Shown: piece after piece, positions 25,904-35,836 of the stretch
How positions within the stretch are numbered: position 1 is the first letter of the stretch
Layout of the letters: every line of letters starts with the position of its first letter
Assembly (NCBI GenBank): GCA_001564055.1
Contig: LKNB01000005.1
Span: 1-64,000, forward strand
Direction of reading: 5' to 3'
Length of the DNA stretch: 64,000 nt
Origin: Rhodothermaceae bacterium Tc-Br11_B2g6_7
Lineage (GTDB): Bacteria > Bacteroidota > Rhodothermia > Rhodothermales > Salinibacteraceae
Translations under genes and position numbers: made by a program
The notes under the pieces: model-generated
Databases searched by the model: none
What the model was told of the DNA's origin: nothing
The model's input: the letters and a program-made list of their open reading frames with translations, nothing else

Positions 25904-26263
25904 ATGGCAGTTGCTCAAGCAAACAAAACGGCCAACGCTCCCATCTCACTTAGCAATCGTGCGGCCAATGCCATCCGAAAAATCATGCAGACGAAAGACC
26001 TGCCCGAAGGCTACGGGCTCCGGGTCGGCGTCCGCGGTGGCGGTTGTTCGGGCATGAGCTACATCCTGGGGTTTGATCGGGAACGCGACGAAGACCAAGC
26101 CTACACGGTTGAAGGCATTCCCCTCTACATCGACAAGCGTCACGGCCTGTATCTGATGGGCACCACCGTGGATTACCATGATGGCCTGAACGCGCGTGGC
26201 TTTACCTTCGAAAACCCAAACGCAACCGAGACGTGTGGTTGTGGCAGCAGTTTTGCAGCATAA
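25904..26263 (+). CDS. A-type iron-sulfur carrier (IscA/ErpA family)
   Basis: A-type carriers hold Fe-S clusters and pass them to apoproteins. The 119-residue product has the single Cys in VRGGGCSGMSY and the pair CGCGSSF at the C-terminus, the three cluster ligands of the family. The ATG at 25904 is selected because ISLSNRAANAI, the domain start, follows at residue 14; the longer open frame upstream is not family-like. No other isc or suf gene is adjacent, so the exact class (SufA, IscA or ErpA) is not assigned. Confidence 0.9.
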   Translation: MAVAQANKTANAPISLSNRAANAIRKIMQTKDLPEGYGLRVGVRGGGCSGMSYILGFDRERDEDQAYTVEGIPLYIDKRHGLYLMGTTVDYHDGLNARGFTFENPNATETCGCGSSFAA

Positions 26264-26587
26264 CCGACGTGCTGCGGAAGGTCTACCATCGGCGACTACT
26301 TCGAAGGCGGTGTCGCACGTAACCATCCGGTTGAGTGTGACACCACTTGGATTTCGGCCCGCCACCCACGGGCTGCTTGTGGAACTGTGCTGAAAACGCG
26401 CTGGTACACCTAAACCACGATATGGATGAGGACGAGCCGACGGTTCGGGTACTCATCTGGCACCTGTGGGACCGGCAGCAGTATAGCCACAGGGGGCATA
26501 CCCTATGCGGCCGGTACCGAACTGCAACGCACGCAGCATGCAGGCTTCTACGTTTTTGCGCACATTAGCAGCTACATTCCTTTGAGT
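26264..26587. other. 324-bp gap upstream of clpC
   Basis: No gene, tRNA or clear repeat is seen. It must hold the clpC promoter, but no convincing -35/-10 pair or CtsR-type operator is visible. Confidence 0.5.
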
Positions 26588-29212
26588 ATGGAAGGCAACT
26601 TTTCAAATCGCGTGCGGGACGTCATCTCTTACAGCAGAGAGGAGGCTATTCGCTTGGGGCACGACTACATCGGCACCGAGCACCTCCTGCTGGGCGTCAT
26701 TCGAGAGGGCGAAGGCATTGCCGTCAAAATCTTGCGTAACTTGGGCTGTGATCTGATCAAGCTCAAAAAAGCTGTGGAAGACACGGTGCGCAATACGGGC
26801 GGCAGCCTCACCGTGGGCAACATCCCCCTTACCAAGCAAGCCGAGAAGGTGCTTAAAATCACCTATCTCGAAGCCAAGCTGTACAAGAGTGACGTCATCG
26901 GCACCGAGCATCTGCTACTGAGCCTGCTACGCGATGACGAGAATATCGCAGCGCAGATTCTGCAGCAGGGCTTCTCCGTGACGTATGACGCTGTGCGCTC
27001 GGAACTGGACGCCATCATAAGCGGCAAAGCATCCTCTTCGTCTGCGGCCTCGGGCACCGGTGGCGGTGGCTCGGGCGGCCGGGGCGAGTCTTCTGGATAC
27101 GGAAAAGAGCGAGGCAAAATGGAAAAAAGTAAGACACCGGTACTGGACAACTTCGGACGCGACCTTACGCAACTGGCGGAGGATAACGATCTTGACCCGG
27201 TCATTGGCCGTGAGCGCGAGATCGAACGCGTAGCGCAGGTGCTCAGTCGCCGCAAAAAGAACAACCCCGTCCTCATCGGCGAACCCGGGGTAGGAAAGAC
27301 GGCCATAGCTGAAGGCCTGGCCATGCGTATCGTCGAACGCAAGGTCAGCCGCGTTCTCTTTGATAAGCGCCTCATGACGCTGGATCTGGCCGCTCTCGTG
27401 GCTGGCACCAAGTACCGAGGCCAGTTTGAGGAGCGCATGAAGGCCGTGATGAACGAGCTGGAGAAGAGCCCGGACGTCATCCTCTTCATCGATGAGCTCC
27501 ATACCATTGTGGGCGCAGGCGGCGCCTCCGGAAGCTTGGATGCCTCCAACATGTTCAAGCCCGCCTTGGCCCGGGGCGACATCCAATGCATTGGCGCGAC
27601 GACGCTGGACGAGTATCGCCAGCATATCGAGAAGGATGGCGCGCTGGACCGCCGCTTCCAGAAGATCATGGTCGACCCCTCCACGCCGGAGCAGACCGTC
27701 GAGATTCTGACGAAGGTGAAAGACAAGTACGAGGAGCATCACAATGTCCGCTACTCGGACGACGGCATCAAGCTGGCGGTGCAGCTCTCGGAGCGCTACA
27801 TCACCGACCGGTACCTGCCGGACAAGGCGCTGGATGTGATCGACGAAGCGGGCGCCCGGGTGCACCTTAACAACATCCGTGTGCCACAGGCCATCCTGGA
27901 CCTCGAAGAGCAAATTGAGGAGACCCGCGAGGAGAAAAACCAGGTGGTCAAGAGCCAGCGCTTCGAAGAAGCTGCACGGCTCCGCGACCGGGAGAAGAAG
28001 CTGCAAGAACAACTCGAAGAAGAGAAGGAAGAATGGCTGGCGCAGGCCGACACCGAGGTGCACGACGTCTCGGCTAACGACATTGCTGAGGTCGTTGCCA
28101 TGATGACGGGCATTCCGGTGGACAAGATTTCTGAGCCGGAAACCCGCAAGCTCCTCGAAATGGAGGAAGAGCTCAAGGGCCGCGTCATTGGCCAGGAAGA
28201 ACCTATTCAGAAGCTATCCAAGGCCATCCGCCGGACCCGCGCCGGGCTGAAGGATCCCGAGCGGCCGATTGGCTCGTTCATCTTCCTCGGCCCCACGGGC
28301 GTTGGGAAGACGGAGCTGGCCAAGGTGCTCACCGAGTACCTCTTCGACTCGCAGGACTCGCTCATCCGCCTTGACATGAGTGAGTACATGGAGAAATTCT
28401 CCGTCAGCCGCCTTGTGGGGGCCCCTCCCGGATACGTCGGTTACGAAGAGGGCGGGCAGCTCACCGAGAAGGTGCGCCGCAAGCCGTACTCTGTGGTGCT
28501 CCTCGACGAGATTGAGAAGGCACACCCCGACGTCTTCAACATCCTGCTGCAGGTCCTGGATGATGGAATCCTCACGGACGGCCTCGGCCGCCGGGTGGAC
28601 TTCCGTAACACCATCCTGATTATGACCTCCAACATCGGAGCGCGTGACATTAAGAACCTCGGCAAGGGCATTGGCTTCCAGCAAAGCGACGAAGTCTTCA
28701 ACTACCAGGCCATGAAGGGCATGGTAGAAGACGCGCTGAAGAATGTCTTCAACCCCGAGTTTCTGAACCGGATTGACGATGTCATCGTCTTCCACGCCTT
28801 GGAGAAGAAGCACATCCTCAAGATCATCGACCTGATGTCGGAAGACCTGTTCAAGCGGGCCAACGAAATCGGGATCGAGGTGGAGCTCACCAAGGAAGCC
28901 AAAGAGTTCTTGGTGGAACGCGGGTACGACGCCAAGTTCGGCGCGCGTCCGCTGCGCCGGGCTATCCAGAAGTATATCGAGGACCCGATGGCCGAGCAGT
29001 TGCTCAACCACGACCTCGGCGAAGGCGACCGCATCGTCATCACGCATGACGCTGACGAGAGCGCAGAAGAGCTGTCGTTTGACATCGAGAAGGGCGGCGC
29101 CACACAAACCCCCGACGCGTCGGAGGCTGCCAAGGCAGAAAATGGCGAAGCCGATGACACGGACGAAAGCCCTGAAACACCAGAAGCGACGCAGGAAGGG
29201 GCCAGCGAGTAA
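26588..29212 (+). CDS. clpC: ATP-dependent Clp protease ATPase subunit ClpC
   Basis: ClpC unfolds proteins and feeds them to ClpP. The 874-residue protein has two Clp-N repeats (residues 1-145: [19 protein letters not shown] and [19 protein letters not shown]), a Gly/Ser linker, AAA1 with [12 protein letters not shown] and [10 protein letters not shown], a UVR-type middle segment ([17 protein letters not shown]), AAA2 with [12 protein letters not shown] and [13 protein letters not shown], and a ClpP-binding loop in GKGIGFQQ. About 45 C-terminal residues are acidic and extra to the family core. The start at [11 protein letters not shown] is the family start. A terminator follows. Confidence 0.97.
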   Translation: MEGNFSNRVRDVISYSREEAIRLGHDYIGTEHLLLGVIREGEGIAVKILRNLGCDLIKLKKAVEDTVRNTGGSLTVGNIPLTKQAEKVLKITYLEAKLYKSDVIGTEHLLLSLLRDDENIAAQILQQGFSVTYDAVRSELDAIISGKASSSSAASGTGGGGSGGRGESSGYGKERGKMEKSKTPVLDNFGRDLTQLAEDNDLDPVIGREREIERVAQVLSRRKKNNPVLIGEPGVGKTAIAEGLAMRIVERKVSRVLFDKRLMTLDLAALVAGTKYRGQFEERMKAVMNELEKSPDVILFIDELHTIVGAGGASGSLDASNMFKPALARGDIQCIGATTLDEYRQHIEKDGALDRRFQKIMVDPSTPEQTVEILTKVKDKYEEHHNVRYSDDGIKLAVQLSERYITDRYLPDKALDVIDEAGARVHLNNIRVPQAILDLEEQIEETREEKNQVVKSQRFEEAARLRDREKKLQEQLEEEKEEWLAQADTEVHDVSANDIAEVVAMMTGIPVDKISEPETRKLLEMEEELKGRVIGQEEPIQKLSKAIRRTRAGLKDPERPIGSFIFLGPTGVGKTELAKVLTEYLFDSQDSLIRLDMSEYMEKFSVSRLVGAPPGYVGYEEGGQLTEKVRRKPYSVVLLDEIEKAHPDVFNILLQVLDDGILTDGLGRRVDFRNTILIMTSNIGARDIKNLGKGIGFQQSDEVFNYQAMKGMVEDALKNVFNPEFLNRIDDVIVFHALEKKHILKIIDLMSEDLFKRANEIGIEVELTKEAKEFLVERGYDAKFGARPLRRAIQKYIEDPMAEQLLNHDLGEGDRIVITHDADESAEELSFDIEKGGATQTPDASEAAKAENGEADDTDESPETPEATQEGASE

Positions 29213-29238
29213 CGGTTCCTCTTGTGCATCAGCATACC

Positions 29239-29275
29239 AAACGCCCCATGGCCTCGGCTGTGGGGCGTTTTTGTT
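29239..29275 (+). terminator. Rho-independent terminator of clpC
   Basis: AAACGCCCCA (29239-29248) pairs with TGGGGCGTTT (29261-29270) around a 12-nt loop and runs into TTTTTG. It is 26 bp after the clpC stop. Confidence 0.9.
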
Positions 29276-29280
29276 TGATG

Positions 29281-29312
29281 GAGCTCCTGATGCTACGAGC
29301 TCCTGATGCTAC
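29281..29312. repeat. 16-bp perfect tandem duplication over a stop codon
   Basis: GAGCTCCTGATGCTAC occurs twice in a row (29281-29296, 29297-29312). The second copy contains the TAG stop of the minus-strand PP-loop gene (29309-29311). Confidence 0.9.
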
Positions 29313-29980
29313 GGCGTCTCAGCCGGAGCCAGTCCGACCGCACGCATCGGCCCCTCGTTGTAAGTGTCGCCACGCGTGAAGGGCACCGGTTGGGTGAACA
29401 GCGGTCCGTCGTAGACGAACGTGTGGAAGGCGCCGTACTCGCCACAGGGGTCGACCTCCGGCGGCAGCGCCTTCAGAAAGGCCTCATCGTACGGCGCGCC
29501 CAGCCACGAGGCGTCGAGCCGGTCGGGGTCGACGCTGGTGATGATGGCGGCGTACCCCGCATCGATAAACGCCGCCGCGCACGCTTGGGACGACTGATCC
29601 CACAGCGGGAAGACGGGGGCAACGCCCGCACGCTGAAGTACGCCGGCGCGGTAGTCGCGGACGTCCGCGAGGTGTAGATCGCCCGCAGCCACGTGGGTTA
29701 TTCCCGCCTCAATGAGGGGCGCGAGCGTCTCGTGCAGCCGGGCCTCGTACATCGCGTTGGAAGCGCCACGTGGCTGCATCATCCGGTGAAGGGGCAGGTT
29801 CAGCGCACCCGCCTGCGCAGCGATCAGCGGGGCCGGCGTCCCGTGCATCGTGATGACCTGCTCCGGGGTCCAGAACGTAGCCACCAGCGCCTTCACCTGT
29901 ACGGACGCGTCCTGCTGCAACGTATGCAGCGCCAACATAGCGTCCTTCCCGCCACTCCACAAGACAGCCACATTCTTCAT
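29309..29980 (-). CDS. PP-loop ATPase of the Dph6 (diphthine-ammonia ligase-like) family
   Basis: The 223-residue protein begins with a PP-loop, VLWSGGKDAMLALHTL, which binds ATP and activates a substrate by adenylation. HGTP, GDLHLADVRDYR, FPLW and ASWLGAPYDEAF match the bacterial members of the Dph6/MJ0570 family. Bacteria do not make diphthamide, so the true substrate is unknown. The ATG at 29980 is used because the domain begins there; the longer frame upstream overlaps tyrA and is a shadow. It diverges from tyrA with 67 bp between starts. Confidence 0.8.
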   Translation of the reverse strand: MKNVAVLWSGGKDAMLALHTLQQDASVQVKALVATFWTPEQVITMHGTPAPLIAAQAGALNLPLHRMMQPRGASNAMYEARLHETLAPLIEAGITHVAAGDLHLADVRDYRAGVLQRAGVAPVFPLWDQSSQACAAAFIDAGYAAIITSVDPDRLDASWLGAPYDEAFLKALPPEVDPCGEYGAFHTFVYDGPLFTQPVPFTRGDTYNEGPMRAVGLAPAETP

Positions 29981-30047
29981 TGTGCGTTTTCCCGCTATCC
30001 CATAGGTTACCCGTGCGTTGCCTCCCGCACACCCGTAGAAGCGATTC

Positions 30048-31136
30048 ATGATCCAGCACGTCACCATCGTCGGCACTGGCCTCATCGGCGGCTCCCTGGC
30101 CCTGGCCTGGCAGGCCGCCCTGCCCAACGTACAGCTTACCGGCTTCGATGCGCCCGAGGTACTGGACGCCGCACATGCCCGGGGCGCGCTGGATGTAAGG
30201 GCCGCCTCGCTGAAAGCAGCCGTGGCCGAGGCCGAGGTGGTGGTCCTGGCCACGCCGCTGCGAGCCATGCTGCCGCTTATGAATGACATGGCTCCGCATC
30301 TGCCGGAGGGCGTGGTGGTGACGGACGTCGGCTCGGTGAAGCGGCCTGTGCTGGCCCATGCCGCAGAAGCCCTGCCGGCGCACGCCACATTCATCGGCGG
30401 GCACCCGATGGCCGGGAGCGAGAACGATGGAATTGAGGCAGCCGACCCAGTGCTCTTTGAGAACGCGACCTACGTGCTGTGCCCCCCGAATGATACCGAG
30501 GTACCCATCGCCCTCCGCACCCTCATTGAAGCAACAGGCGCGCGCATCCGCCTGATGGATGCGCCGGCGCACGACCGGGTGGCCGCCACCGTAAGCCACC
30601 TGCCGCAACTCGTGGCGGTGACGCTTGCCCGGTACGCAGGCGAGCGGCACGCCACCGACGGCGCCACCCTCGATCTTGCTGCTGGCGGGTTTCGCGATCT
30701 CACCCGCATTGCCTCGTCCCCATTCGAGCTCTGGCGCGATATCCTGACGGCCAATCAGGGCCCGGTGCTGGATGCGCTGGGGGGCTTTGCTTCTGCCATT
30801 CAAACGCTCCGCAACCGGCTCATCGCGGAAGACCACGAGGCACTCGCCGCGGTCTTCGACGACGCGCACGAGGCGCGTGCCACCATCCCTGAACGGGGCA
30901 AAGGCTTTCTGGAGCCGCTGGCTGACGTGTACGTACGGGCGCAGGACCGCCCCGGGGAGCTGGTGACGCTCACCACAGCCCTTGCGGATGCGGGCCTCAA
31001 CATCAAGGAGATCGAGCTGCTCCGCGTCCGCGAAGGCACCGATGGCACCTTTCGCCTTAGCTTTTCTGATCTTCCCACCGCCGAAGAGGCCGCCGCCGTG
31101 CTTGACGATGCCGGCTTTGGCACCATGCTGCCATAA
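30048..31136 (+). CDS. tyrA: Prephenate dehydrogenase with ACT domain
   Basis: TyrA makes 4-hydroxyphenylpyruvate from prephenate on the way to tyrosine. The 362-residue protein has an NAD-binding start VGTGLIGGSLALAWQ, TDVGSVKRPV, GGHPMAGSENDGIEAA with the catalytic His, and DRVAATVSHLPQ. Residues about 290-362 form an ACT domain (DRPGELVTLTTALADAGLN), which suggests feedback control by tyrosine. It heads a plus-strand series (tyrA, gcvT, comB, ftsK, purK, purE) with gaps of 6-119 bp. Confidence 0.93.
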   Translation: MIQHVTIVGTGLIGGSLALAWQAALPNVQLTGFDAPEVLDAAHARGALDVRAASLKAAVAEAEVVVLATPLRAMLPLMNDMAPHLPEGVVVTDVGSVKRPVLAHAAEALPAHATFIGGHPMAGSENDGIEAADPVLFENATYVLCPPNDTEVPIALRTLIEATGARIRLMDAPAHDRVAATVSHLPQLVAVTLARYAGERHATDGATLDLAAGGFRDLTRIASSPFELWRDILTANQGPVLDALGGFASAIQTLRNRLIAEDHEALAAVFDDAHEARATIPERGKGFLEPLADVYVRAQDRPGELVTLTTALADAGLNIKEIELLRVREGTDGTFRLSFSDLPTAEEAAAVLDDAGFGTMLP

Positions 31137-31235
31137 CCCTGGCGTCGCCCCTCGCCTCCCGCGGCACCCACCGTATCCCCGCTCGTTCGATGATCCCGAG
31201 CGATCATCGCCCCCCGTTCCAACCTTTTCTTCCCC

Positions 31236-32360
31236 ATGGCTGACACGCCCGAGACCCTACAGCAGACCCCCCTTCACGACCGCCACACGGCCCTCGACGC
31301 ACGGATGACCGACTTTGGCGGCTTCGCGATGCCTGTGCAGTACACCGGCATCATCGACGAGCACATGGCGGTGCGCGAGCATGCCGGCCTCTTCGACGTG
31401 AGCCACATGGGCGAGGTGGTAGTGCGCGGCCCGCAGGCGTTCGATTTCATCCAGCAGCTTGTGACGAATGACCTCACCAAGCTCTACGACGGACGGGCCC
31501 TCTACACCGTGATGTGCAACGAAGCAGGGGGCGTCGTGGACGATCTGCTCGTTTACCGGGTGCATGCGGAGGAGTACATGCTCGTCATCAACGCCGCGAA
31601 CCGCACGTCCGACGTGGCCTGGATGCGCGCGCACAACCCCATGGAAGCCACTATCGACGACCGGTCGGACGACATCGCGCTGCTCGCCATACAAGGGCCT
31701 GAGGCCATCGACCTCGTGCAATCGCTAACCGATGAACCGGTGGCCGACCTCAAGTTCTACCATTTCCTTGAAGCCCGCGACGGTGGGTTTCAGGGCATAG
31801 ACTGGGCCTTGCTCTCGCGGACCGGCTATACGGGCGAACCGGGATTGGAGATTTATTGCTACGCGGCCGATGCCCCCACCCTCTGGGATACCCTGCTGGA
31901 AGCTGGAGAAGACGCCGGGCTGAAACCTGCGGGCCTTGGGGCACGCGACACCCTGCGCCTGGAGGCCGGGCTCTGCCTGTATGGCAACGACCTGGACGAC
32001 AAGACGAATCCGCTCGCCGCTGGGCTGGGCTGGCTGGTGGCGTTCGATAAGGGACCGTTTATCGGCAAAGAGGCACTGCAGGAGATCAAGGCGCAGGGGC
32101 CAAAGGAAAAACTCATCGGCTTTGTGATGGACGAACGCGGCATCCCACGCAGTGGCTACGCGTTGCACGCGCCTGACGAGGATGACGCGCCGATCGGCCA
32201 CGTGACCAGCGGCTCGCAGTCGCCTGTGCTGGAGCAGGGCATCGGCCTGGGCTACGTCCGTAACGAAGACGCCCTCACTACGCCCGGCGCTACGGTCCAC
32301 GTCATGATGCGGGGCCGCCCGCGCGCCGCTACCGTCGTCAAGCCCCCATTCCACACCTGA
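31236..32360 (+). CDS. gcvT: Glycine cleavage system T protein (aminomethyltransferase)
   Basis: GcvT transfers the methylene group from the H-protein-bound aminomethyl moiety to tetrahydrofolate. The 374-residue product shows MTDFGGFAMPVQY, GLFDVSHMGEV, FIQQLVTNDL, YTVMCNEAGGVVDDLLVY, GYTGEPGLEIY, GARDTLRLEAGLCLYGND and TSGSQSPVLEQGIGLGYV. Length is normal. No gcvH or gcvP is present in the window, and no glycine riboswitch pattern is seen in the 99-bp leader. Confidence 0.96.
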   Translation: MADTPETLQQTPLHDRHTALDARMTDFGGFAMPVQYTGIIDEHMAVREHAGLFDVSHMGEVVVRGPQAFDFIQQLVTNDLTKLYDGRALYTVMCNEAGGVVDDLLVYRVHAEEYMLVINAANRTSDVAWMRAHNPMEATIDDRSDDIALLAIQGPEAIDLVQSLTDEPVADLKFYHFLEARDGGFQGIDWALLSRTGYTGEPGLEIYCYAADAPTLWDTLLEAGEDAGLKPAGLGARDTLRLEAGLCLYGNDLDDKTNPLAAGLGWLVAFDKGPFIGKEALQEIKAQGPKEKLIGFVMDERGIPRSGYALHAPDEDDAPIGHVTSGSQSPVLEQGIGLGYVRNEDALTTPGATVHVMMRGRPRAATVVKPPFHT

Positions 32361-32443
32361 TCCGTCGGCTGCTACCGGAGCCCAGCGGGTTCTACAGCCC
32401 ACCCGCGCAGCATATACCCACCCCCTTTCCCCTTCCTTCGCTC

Positions 32444-33166
32444 ATGACGATCGACGTCTTCCTCACCAGCCACCCCGTCGCTGACGATGACGTGCGCGGC
32501 CGCACCGTCGTGGTGGTGGACGTGCTCCGCGCGTCGTCTACCATCATCACGGCGCTGCATCATGGCGCGCGGGCGGTCGTGCCCGTGCCCGACATGGAAG
32601 AGGCCGGCAAGATCGCCTCCAACATGGACCCGGCCACCTACCTGCTGGGTGGCGAGCGAAAAGGCGACAAGATTGAGGGCTATCACCTGGGCAACTCGCC
32701 CCTGGAGTATGACGAGGCTACCGTGACAGGCCGCACCGTTATCCTCAACACGACCAACGGCACTCGGGCCCTGGCGCGTGCCCACGGAGCGGCACACCTC
32801 ACGGTCGGCGCGTTCTTGAATGCGCAAGCGGTGGTAGACGACATCCGCGCCCGCGGGCTCGATACCACGCTGGTCTGTGCCGGGCATCGCGACCACGTGG
32901 CGCTTGAGGACACGCTCTGCGCCGGTCTCCTGCTTCATTTGTTGTGGGATGGGGAACGACCCGACACGCTATCGGATACCGCTCACATCGCCCTCACACA
33001 GTACCAGCAGGACGCCGGCCGGCTGCAGGATGTGCTCCACCACGGATCGCATGCCCGGGCGCTGGCTGACAAAGGCTATGCCGACGACGTAACCTACGCC
33101 TTTCAGCAAGACGTCCTGCCCGTGGTCCCAACGTATATCGACAATCGCCTCGTGCTTCGGTCGTAA
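32444..33166 (+). CDS. comB: 2-phosphosulfolactate phosphatase
   Basis: ComB hydrolyses 2-phosphosulfolactate to sulfolactate. The 240-residue protein shows VVVVDVLRASSTIITAL near residue 22, YLLGGERKGDKIEGY, LGNSPLEY, ILNTTNGTRAL and VCAGHRDHVALEDTLCAG, all typical of the family. In methanogens it serves coenzyme M synthesis; in bacteria it is linked to sulfonate metabolism, and relatives of this organism make sulfonolipids. No comA, comC or sulfonate gene is adjacent, so the pathway is open. Confidence 0.9.
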   Translation: MTIDVFLTSHPVADDDVRGRTVVVVDVLRASSTIITALHHGARAVVPVPDMEEAGKIASNMDPATYLLGGERKGDKIEGYHLGNSPLEYDEATVTGRTVILNTTNGTRALARAHGAAHLTVGAFLNAQAVVDDIRARGLDTTLVCAGHRDHVALEDTLCAGLLLHLLWDGERPDTLSDTAHIALTQYQQDAGRLQDVLHHGSHARALADKGYADDVTYAFQQDVLPVVPTYIDNRLVLRS

Positions 33167-33226
33167 CATGGTGCGCTGCACGGTCTGCAGTTGGATTGCT
33201 CCTCTTATCGTTGTACCTTGAAGGCT

Positions 33227-35830
33227 ATGGCTGCTCGCAAAAAAAGCAAAAAGGCAACGGACGGCAGAAGCTTCATCTCCGACCAGCGCCGTAAAGAGAT
33301 TCTGGGCCTGCTCGTGATGGGGCTGGCGCTGCTTGTAGCCCTGGCCGTCATCACCTACCATCCGGCCGATGATGCCCTCCTGGCCGACACGTCCGTCTGG
33401 GCCGCGCTAAGTCCGGGCGGCGGGGGCGACGTGCAAAACGCAGGCGGCCACCTCGGGGCGCTCCTGGCGCAGGCGCTCGTGCCACAGTTCATCGGGTACT
33501 GCTCGTTGCTGCTTCTGGGCCTGCTCGGAGCCTGGGGCTACGTCACGTTTCGAGGCCAGAAAACGGTGTACCTGCCGCTGCTAACGGTGCTGCTCGGGCT
33601 GGGCGCTTTCATCATGGCAACCGTCATTGGGTGGTTTGGGCATAGCCTGGAGGCCGATGTGGCCCACTGGAGCGGCGCCGTGGGCACGGGCGTGGCCGGT
33701 TGGCTGCAGCATGTGCTGGGGGCCGCCGGCTCATTCATTGTGCTGACGTTGCTGCTGCTCATCACCGCGCTGATGATCGTCGACCACGACATCCAGCGCT
33801 CGCTGGACCGCGTGGAGCAAAGCTTCCAGGGCGCCCGTGATGGCTTTGCGCGCTGGACCGGTGAGCTCAAGGAGCGTCAGGTGGAGCGGCGCGAGGAACG
33901 GGCGGCCCTCCGCGCGGAGAAGCAGGCCGCACAACAGGCTGAAACGCCGGAGCCCTCGCCCTCTCGAACCGCTGCCTCAGCATCGGCGAAGGACAAAGCC
34001 AACGCTCCTCCCCAGCCAGCGCCCCCTTCTCCGGTGGAGGAGGAGTCCGGCTTCCGGCCGTACCGGGGTGGCCCTCGTCTCAACGACCGGTTTCGGGAGG
34101 GACAACAGGGCACCCCGCAGCCTCAACGTGAGCGCCCCGCGCCTCCTCCCGCTCCGCCATCCCCGTCGCTATCGCCTCAGCCCGCGTCCAGCGGGGACCA
34201 GGCGCCCGCACCTGCTTCCGAGACCGCTTCCCCCGCATCTCCTGCGGAAGAAGAAGCCGGTATCGAGCTCACCGTGCGGGAGCGCGTGGAAGAAGAAAAG
34301 GCCGACACGCAGGCCCGCGCCGAGGACGCTACGCCGGACGATGCCCCGTATGCATTTCCGGCCTTGGACCTCCTGGACGAACCTGATCACAACGGGCCGC
34401 GCGTCGATCAGGAGGAACTGGAGCAAAACAAGGATACGCTGCTGGCTAAGCTGGAAACCTACAACATCGAGATCTCCAACATCGAAGCCGTCCCGGGGCC
34501 TACCGTCACCCGCTACGAGCTCACCCCTGCGCCGGGCGTCAAGGTCAGCCGCATCAAGTCGCTGGAGGATGACCTCGCGATGGCCATGGCGGCACAGAGC
34601 ATCCGCATGATCGCCCCCATCCCCGGCAAGTCGGCCGTGGGCGTAGAGGTGCCCAACCGCAACCGCGAGCTGGTCCGCCTCCGCGACGTCATCGGGACGG
34701 CCAAGTTTCAGGAGTCAGAGCACCTGCTCCCCATCGCGATGGGCAAGACGATTGAAGGCAAGGTCTACCTCATCGACCTGGCCAAGATGCCCCACCTGCT
34801 GATTGCCGGCGCCACCGGCTCCGGAAAGTCGGTGGGCCTCAACAACCTGATCATCGGCCTCATCTATGCCTGCCATCCGCGGGACCTGAAGTTTGTGATG
34901 ATCGACCCGAAGAAGATTGAGCTGCAGCAGTACGGCGGCCTGATCGAGCACTACCTCGCCATTCCGGATGATCTGGAGGAGCCCATCACGACCGACTTCG
35001 AGGAGGCATTGGGCGTGCTGAAGAGCTGCGAGAAAGAGATGGAGCGCCGCTATGATCTCTTGTCGAAGGGTAGCGCGCGGTCTATCGTGGAGTACAACAA
35101 GCGCCTGGCCGACGGCAAAATATCAGAAGACGACGACCACGAGCATCTGCCGTACATCGTAGTGGTGGTAGACGAGCTGGCCGATCTTATGATGACAGCC
35201 GGCAAAGACATCGAGGAACCCATCACCCGTCTGGCGCAGATGGCCCGGGCCGTGGGGATTCATCTGGTGCTGGCCACGCAGCGCCCGTCAACGGACGTCA
35301 TCACAGGCCTCATCAAGGCCAACTTCCCCGCCCGCATCGCCTATCAGGTGCCCTCGCGCATTGACTCCCGGACGATCCTGGACGTCGGCGGCGCCGAGGG
35401 GCTCGTAGGCAACGGCGACATGCTCTACATGCGCGGCAACTTCCTGACGCGTCTGCAGGCGCCGTTCATCTCAGGCGAGGAGGTCAACCGGATCGTCGAC
35501 CACGTCGCCGCACAAACGCGCCGCGGCCCGTACCTGCTGCCGCCGTCCGAGGAGAACAACGACAGTGAGCTGGCCACCGCGCTGGGCGTAGAGGACACCG
35601 ACGAGCTGTTTGACAAGGCCGCCCGCATCATCGTGCAGCATCAGCAGGGCTCCGTCTCGCTGCTTCAGCGCAAGCTGGCGGTCGGCTACACCCGCGCGGC
35701 CCGCATCGTGGACCAGCTGGAGGAAGCCGGCGTGGTCGGCCCGTTTGTCGGATCGAAGGCACGCGACGTGCTGGTGGGCGACATCGAAGAACTGAACGAC
35801 TTCTTGAACGCACGCGAAGAAGACGCCTGA
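33227..35830 (+). CDS. ftsK: DNA translocase FtsK
   Basis: FtsK pumps DNA at the division septum and helps resolve chromosome dimers. The 867-residue protein has about four N-terminal membrane segments (residues 25-180), a Pro/Ala/Glu-rich linker (about 205-385), a motor with GATGSGKSVGLNNL (Walker A), VVVDELADLM (Walker B) and ATQRPSTDVITG, and a C-terminal gamma domain (SVSLLQRKLAVGYTRAARI, VVGPFVGSKAR) that reads polar DNA signals. The ATG at 33227 is used. TTGGAT (33191-33196) and TACCTT (33214-33219), 17 bp apart, could be a promoter that would give an almost leaderless message. Confidence 0.95.
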   Translation: MAARKKSKKATDGRSFISDQRRKEILGLLVMGLALLVALAVITYHPADDALLADTSVWAALSPGGGGDVQNAGGHLGALLAQALVPQFIGYCSLLLLGLLGAWGYVTFRGQKTVYLPLLTVLLGLGAFIMATVIGWFGHSLEADVAHWSGAVGTGVAGWLQHVLGAAGSFIVLTLLLLITALMIVDHDIQRSLDRVEQSFQGARDGFARWTGELKERQVERREERAALRAEKQAAQQAETPEPSPSRTAASASAKDKANAPPQPAPPSPVEEESGFRPYRGGPRLNDRFREGQQGTPQPQRERPAPPPAPPSPSLSPQPASSGDQAPAPASETASPASPAEEEAGIELTVRERVEEEKADTQARAEDATPDDAPYAFPALDLLDEPDHNGPRVDQEELEQNKDTLLAKLETYNIEISNIEAVPGPTVTRYELTPAPGVKVSRIKSLEDDLAMAMAAQSIRMIAPIPGKSAVGVEVPNRNRELVRLRDVIGTAKFQESEHLLPIAMGKTIEGKVYLIDLAKMPHLLIAGATGSGKSVGLNNLIIGLIYACHPRDLKFVMIDPKKIELQQYGGLIEHYLAIPDDLEEPITTDFEEALGVLKSCEKEMERRYDLLSKGSARSIVEYNKRLADGKISEDDDHEHLPYIVVVVDELADLMMTAGKDIEEPITRLAQMARAVGIHLVLATQRPSTDVITGLIKANFPARIAYQVPSRIDSRTILDVGGAEGLVGNGDMLYMRGNFLTRLQAPFISGEEVNRIVDHVAAQTRRGPYLLPPSEENNDSELATALGVEDTDELFDKAARIIVQHQQGSVSLLQRKLAVGYTRAARIVDQLEEAGVVGPFVGSKARDVLVGDIEELNDFLNAREEDA

Positions 35831-35836
35831 GGGCTC

